From Pseudomonas yamanorum (GTDB taxonomy: Bacteria > Pseudomonadota > Gammaproteobacteria > Pseudomonadales > Pseudomonadaceae), in assembly GCF_013386765.1 (NCBI RefSeq), contig NZ_JACARE010000025.1:74507-138506 (forward strand): DNA of 64,000 nt, read 5' to 3'. The notes under the pieces are model-generated. The model had not been told where the DNA came from, made no database searches, and saw only the letters and a program-made list of their open reading frames with translations. Shown piece by piece: positions 60,747-64,000 of this stretch (the stretch's first letter is position 1; every line of letters begins with the position of its first letter). Made by a program: the position numbers and the translations under genes.

Positions 60747-61732
60747 CAATCACCCCGCAGTTGCTGGACCTGCGCCAGGTTGGCAGCGGTGGTCAGCAGC
60801 GTCGGTACATGGGTTTCCTTGGGCAGGTCGCGCTGCCCGGCCAGGTACCGCGCCACGTTCTGCACGGCGGTCTTGCCGATCAGCGCGGGTTGCTGGGCCA
60901 CCACCGCACCTACCGGCGAGTTCGCCTGGCCCAGCAGTTCCAGCACCTCAGGCGTGCCGTCCACACCGTAGGTCTTGATCTCGGTGCGCTTGGCATCGAT
61001 CAACGCCTTGCTCGCCCCCAGTTGTGGAATGTCCCACGCCGCCCAGATCGCCGAGACGCTGCCGGCCGGGTACTTGTTGAGCAAGGCGGAGACCTGGGAA
61101 TAGGCGTCCTGCACGGTGTTGGGGATCACATCCCGCAGCTCCGGCTGGATGATCTCCAGTTGCGGATGATCCTTGAGCGCCAGCTTCAACTGATCGTAGC
61201 GAATCGCACAGACCGGCACGCCGTAGAAGCCGTTGAACACCAGGATCTTGCCCTTGCCACCGGCGTCCTTGATCAACTGATCGGCCAGGGCCTTGCCGGT
61301 GGCGACGTTATCGGAGGTGGTGTTGTTGAGGCTGTACTGCGAAGGCGCATCGATGGTGAACAGCGGAATGCCGGCCTTGCTGATGCGCTTGAGCCACGGG
61401 TCGATCACGCTGAGGGTGCCGAGGGTCTGGATCACCGCATCGGGTTTCTGGGTGACCACGGTTTGCAGCTGGGTCACAAGGTTCTTGTCATTGCGCCCGG
61501 CATCCAGGGTGATGGGCGTGCCGCCGAGGCGCTTGATCTCGTCGACCTGGGCCTGGAACGCCTTGATATCGAAGTAGTGACTGGTACCGGTCATGCTCAC
61601 GGCAATGCGCTTGCCGGCCAGGGACGGTACCGCGTCATCGCCCTCGGCAGCCTGGGACACGGCGGCGTGGCCCAGCAACAGCGCTGCGCCAAGCCAGATA
61701 AAACGGGAACGCGAGAAAAAGGTGCAAGGCAT
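60746..61732 (-). CDS. Sugar ABC substrate-binding protein (RbsB type)
   Basis: Periplasmic binding protein of 328 aa. The signal peptide is basic at the start and ends near SQA (residues 26-28). The family 4 PBP pattern includes IAVSMTGTSHYFDIKAFQAQVDEIKRLGG, PDAVIQTLGTLSVIDPWLKRISKAGIPLFTIDAPS and VSAIWAAWDIPQLGASKAL. CGGAG precedes the ATG at 61732. It begins the ABC operon. The ligand is probably a sugar or polyol; no catabolic gene is attached. Confidence 0.9.
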   Translation of the reverse strand: MPCTFFSRSRFIWLGAALLLGHAAVSQAAEGDDAVPSLAGKRIAVSMTGTSHYFDIKAFQAQVDEIKRLGGTPITLDAGRNDKNLVTQLQTVVTQKPDAVIQTLGTLSVIDPWLKRISKAGIPLFTIDAPSQYSLNNTTSDNVATGKALADQLIKDAGGKGKILVFNGFYGVPVCAIRYDQLKLALKDHPQLEIIQPELRDVIPNTVQDAYSQVSALLNKYPAGSVSAIWAAWDIPQLGASKALIDAKRTEIKTYGVDGTPEVLELLGQANSPVGAVVAQQPALIGKTAVQNVARYLAGQRDLPKETHVPTLLTTAANLAQVQQLRGD

Positions 61733-61753
61733 ACAAGGCTCCGCTGAGCGACG

Positions 61754-61769
61754 GGTGAAAGGGTTCACC
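61754..61769. promoter_or_regulatory. Inverted repeat upstream of the sugar ABC operon
   Basis: GGTGAA, AGGG, TTCACC: perfect 6-bp arms 22 bases before the binding-protein start, a position suited to a repressor operator or leader hairpin. Confidence 0.3.
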
Positions 61770-61864
61770 TGTATGCATTGCAGAGCCCATGCCATAAATA
61801 AATATCAATAGAATCAATCAGATGAAAACAGTCGTCGGCAGTGCGCTGTCCAGCGCAAACCACA

Positions 61865-61907
61865 ACTGCCCGATAGCTGTTGCCCAGCCAACAGTTGGCC
61901 GGGCAGT
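61865..61907. terminator. Compound hairpin after the VOC gene
   Basis: Outer arms ACTGCCCG/CGGGCAGT (8 bp) enclose an inner perfect hairpin GCCAAC-A-GTTGGC (61887-61899). It lies five bases from the VOC stop codon. No T-run follows, so it may protect or end the transcript by another route. Confidence 0.45.
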
Positions 61908-61911
61908 CACC

Positions 61912-62322
61912 TCAGGCCGCCGGGTAAGCAAAGATCAGCTCGACCCTGATACCGTTCGGGTCCTCGACAAACAATTGGTGCTCGAACAGCTCCGGCACCA
62001 CCCGCTCGGTGAACGGCACCCCACGCTTGCGCAGGCGTTGTTGATGCCTTGGCAGATCGTCACAGCGCAATGCGATGTGATCGAGCGCACCTGAGCCGTG
62101 CCCCGGGCTGCGCCCGCCAAGGTACGCTTCAAGCGCCGCATCGTTGCGTTGAACGTTGGCGATGTGCAACAGCGGCCGCCCTGCTGAATAAAGCCAGCTC
62201 CCCGGAAAAGGGAACGCCGGGCGCCAGCCCTCCTCAAGGCCGAGGGCGTCACGATAGAAACTCACCGTCGCGTCGACATGCTCCGTGCGGAGCGTGAAGT
62301 GATCCAGGTAGTGAACGGTCAT
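61912..62322 (-). CDS. VOC-family (glyoxalase-like) protein
   Basis: Small cytoplasmic metalloprotein of 136 aa. VOC signatures are YLDHFTLRTEHVDATVSFYRDALGLEEGWRP, LLHIANVQ, LDHIALRCDDLP and the C-terminal FVEDPNGIRVELIF. The putative metal ligands are His8, His (LDHIAL) and the last Glu. The ATG at 62322 is 16 bases after the SnoaL stop. The substrate is not known; the group includes dioxygenases, isomerases and antibiotic-binding proteins. Confidence 0.85.
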   Translation of the reverse strand: MTVHYLDHFTLRTEHVDATVSFYRDALGLEEGWRPAFPFPGSWLYSAGRPLLHIANVQRNDAALEAYLGGRSPGHGSGALDHIALRCDDLPRHQQRLRKRGVPFTERVVPELFEHQLFVEDPNGIRVELIFAYPAA

Positions 62323-62338
62323 GTGCAGAGCCCTCCCG

Positions 62339-62869
62339 TCAGAGCGCACCCAACTGCTTCATCAGCGTCAGGTTGTCTTCGATGTGCCAGTTGGCGACGA
62401 TCTTGCCGTTGCCAATCTGATAAATGTCGGTGGCAATAAAGTCCACGACCTGGCCGGTGCCCTTGATCTGGCCGAAGGAACCGGTGAAGTGCCCGCGAAA
62501 ATGCAAATGCGCCACGACGCGATCGCCGGCAATGATCATTTGCTCCACTTCGCAGCTCAGGTCCGGCACCGCGCCGCGAAACGCGCGGGAGGCCAGCAGC
62601 GGGCCCTCCGGCCCTTGCTTGCGCCCGGCGGGCGGTGTTTTGTCGATGAAGTTGAGCGCCAGCGCTTCACGGGCCAGGCTCTCGTCACCGGTATTCCAGA
62701 ACGTGTCGTAACGCCGGGCGACCGTTTCCATGATCTTCAGTTGCGTGGCGGTCAGGCGCTTGTCCACCACCAGGACACCGGGCGCCACCAGCTCGGTGGT
62801 GGCAAACGCCAAGCCCGAGAGGGTCAGGGCCAGGAATCCGGCGGCGATAAAGGGAATGGAGCGTTGCAT
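62339..62869 (-). CDS. Secreted SnoaL/NTF2-like protein
   Basis: Exported protein of 176 aa. The signal peptide ends AFA (residues 21-23). The NTF2-like/SnoaL pattern includes VARRYDTFWNTGDESLAREALALNFIDKTPPAG, MIIAGDRVVAHLHFRGHFTG and GNGKIVANWHIEDNLTLMKQL. Members are ester cyclases or ligand-binding proteins; a periplasmic version is less common. It is the middle gene of a three-gene unit with the deacetylase and VOC protein. Confidence 0.8.
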   Translation of the reverse strand: MQRSIPFIAAGFLALTLSGLAFATTELVAPGVLVVDKRLTATQLKIMETVARRYDTFWNTGDESLAREALALNFIDKTPPAGRKQGPEGPLLASRAFRGAVPDLSCEVEQMIIAGDRVVAHLHFRGHFTGSFGQIKGTGQVVDFIATDIYQIGNGKIVANWHIEDNLTLMKQLGAL

Positions 62870-62903
62870 AGAGGCACATCCTATAAAGGCGAAGAGAACG
62901 AAC

Positions 62904-63920
62904 TCAGATGGTTTCGCTTTCCCTGAGGCTGAGGGGGCTTTTCAAAGTGTATTGAGCGATGGCGTCCTTGCGCATGAACGCCACGCCGGGATGGCTGTTG
63001 GCGTACCGCAGAAACTCGTCCCAGACCCTGACCATTTGCGGCGTACCGCTGATGCGGTCGTGGGCACTGATCGCCATCATGCGGCGTCGGCTCCCGGCTT
63101 CCTGGTAGAGCTGGTCGAACTCCAGCTTGACCTGTTCAAGAAATTTCGAGGGCGAGTAATTGCGCCCCTCAATCAACACGATGTCGTTGTTGCGCAGGGT
63201 GTACGGGACCACGACAAAGTCCTTGCCATTGACCTGCTCGATAAACGGCTCATCACGACTCACATCATCAATGTGATAGACGTAGCCCAGCTCCTGCAAC
63301 AACGACAAGGTATTGGGCCCGCGCCTCAGCCAGTTGCAGTTGTAGCCGGTGACCGGCTGACCGGTGACGTCCTGCAGCATGCTCGCGGCCTGGCGCAGGA
63401 AGGTGCGCTCCTCATCGCGGCTCATGGCAAATTGCGAGCTCCAGTGCGGGCCATGCCCCGAGGCTTCGTGCCCACGGGCGACGATCTCCCGGGCCAGCGC
63501 TGGGTTGCGCTTTACGGCGTCGCCGATCATGTGGCAGGTGACTTTCACCCCATGCCGGTCCCAGAGGTCAAGCATCCGCGGAATACCTTCACGGTAGCCG
63601 TAGGCAAACCAGGTGTTGGTGGCCACATCCTGCGGAACACTGTCGGGAAAATCCACGTGGGGGAACGGACTGTCAGTGCCCTTGAGCGGTTGGCCGCCTG
63701 CCTCGAATTGCATGGAAATGGACACCACCAGCCGGATGTCCCCAGGCCAGAAACGCCCGGTTGCCTTGCCGGCAGTCACCGCGGGGGCAGCGTTGCCCTG
63801 CCCTGTCACCGCGGCGTTGGCAGTGGCCGGGCCGAGCAGCGATCCTGCGGCCAGAACGGCTGCACCTGCGCCGGCCTGGGCGAGGAAAGCACGACGTTGC
63901 GGGTTATCGGTTTTGTCCAT
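62904..63920 (-). CDS. Tat-exported polysaccharide-deacetylase-like (NodB/PuuE) protein
   Basis: Protein of 338 aa with a twin-arginine signal (QRRAFLAQAGAGAAVLAAGSLL) ending around ANA. The NodB-fold core shows RLVVSISMQFEAGGQ, HGVKVTCHMIGDAVKRNPALAREIVARGHEASGHGPHW and GYNCNWLRRGPNTLSLLQELGYVYHIDDVSRDEPF. The canonical N-terminal DD metal pair is missing, a trait of the PuuE/cyclic-imidase branch. GAGGTG precedes the ATG. It heads the unit with the SnoaL-like and VOC genes. Hydrolysis of an amide or imide in the periplasm is the likely chemistry; the substrate is unknown. Confidence 0.82.
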   Translation of the reverse strand: MDKTDNPQRRAFLAQAGAGAAVLAAGSLLGPATANAAVTGQGNAAPAVTAGKATGRFWPGDIRLVVSISMQFEAGGQPLKGTDSPFPHVDFPDSVPQDVATNTWFAYGYREGIPRMLDLWDRHGVKVTCHMIGDAVKRNPALAREIVARGHEASGHGPHWSSQFAMSRDEERTFLRQAASMLQDVTGQPVTGYNCNWLRRGPNTLSLLQELGYVYHIDDVSRDEPFIEQVNGKDFVVVPYTLRNNDIVLIEGRNYSPSKFLEQVKLEFDQLYQEAGSRRRMMAISAHDRISGTPQMVRVWDEFLRYANSHPGVAFMRKDAIAQYTLKSPLSLRESETI

Positions 63921-64000
63921 GTTGGTTCACCTCATACTGAATTCAGGGGATCAAGCAATTGCGGCAGTCCGGGTGGCTTTGCCCGCGCCTTCCTGGGAAA

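Overview
The window looks like a chromosomal segment of a Pseudomonas of the P. fluorescens lineage. The reasons are the high GC content, many short overlapping operons, a benR-benABCD-benK-benF benzoate locus in the usual Pseudomonas order, two OprD-type porins, REP/BIME repeats of the pseudomonad type, and a split transhydrogenase (pntAA-pntAB-pntB). No rRNA, complete tRNA, CRISPR array or intact insertion sequence was seen. The species assignment is inference, because no database was searched.

Layout, left part. Positions 1-4.4 kb hold an AraC regulator, an Asp/Glu/hydantoin-racemase-family enzyme, an MHS-type MFS transporter and a divergent SDR. Positions 4.4-8 kb hold the transhydrogenase operon and a DUF1097 membrane protein. 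Positions 8-13.4 kb hold an OprD porin and a four-gene unit (RidA, NhaC-type antiporter, MalY/PatB C-S lyase, YheO/DauR-type regulator). These fit uptake of an amino-acid-like compound, its beta-elimination, and clearance of the reactive enamine product. Positions 13.4-14.5 kb are a scar: the 3' half of tRNA-Pro(GGG) with a terminator, degenerate sequence, a REP-like hairpin, then an AT-richer orphan gene. Positions 15-18.4 kb hold a LacI regulator with an IolE-like isomerase and a Gfo/Idh/MocA oxidoreductase. Positions 18.4-21.3 kb hold an NmrA-like protein and a quinone oxidoreductase, with a divergent LysR regulator.

Central part. Positions 21.5-33.2 kb carry one long plus-strand gene train. 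It encodes two outer-membrane beta-barrel proteins, a DUF2092 protein and a Pro/His-rich secreted protein. Next comes a MoxR/DUF58/DUF4381/BatA/BatB-TPR/BatD module, followed by a secreted HAD phosphatase and an arylsulfatase. This is the best candidate in the window for a poorly described system. A 31-bp perfect inverted repeat (BIME) separates it from a membrane-anchored spermidine-synthase-like protein with an atypical active site. A DUF3313 lipoprotein and a seven-haem, TPR-containing cytochrome c follow.

Right part. Positions 39-44 kb hold an SDR and an aromatic-acid-type efflux operon (DUF1656, HlyD, FUSC, small secreted protein) divergent from an AraC regulator. Positions 44.1-51.5 kb are the benzoate cluster. 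Two direct BenR/XylS-type boxes with the canonical 6-bp spacing lie at the benR/benA junction. A-rich motifs that resemble Crc/Hfq targets lie just upstream of the starts of benR, benA, benK and benF. Positions 51.6-53 kb hold a DHA2 exporter. Positions 53.3-57.2 kb hold a polar-amino-acid ABC importer whose permease and ATPase are fused, with a GntR-FCD regulator, a DUF1989 protein and a near-perfect operator palindrome. Positions 57.3-61.7 kb hold a ribose-type sugar ABC importer. Positions 61.9-63.9 kb hold a VOC protein, a secreted SnoaL-like protein and a Tat-exported NodB-like deacetylase.
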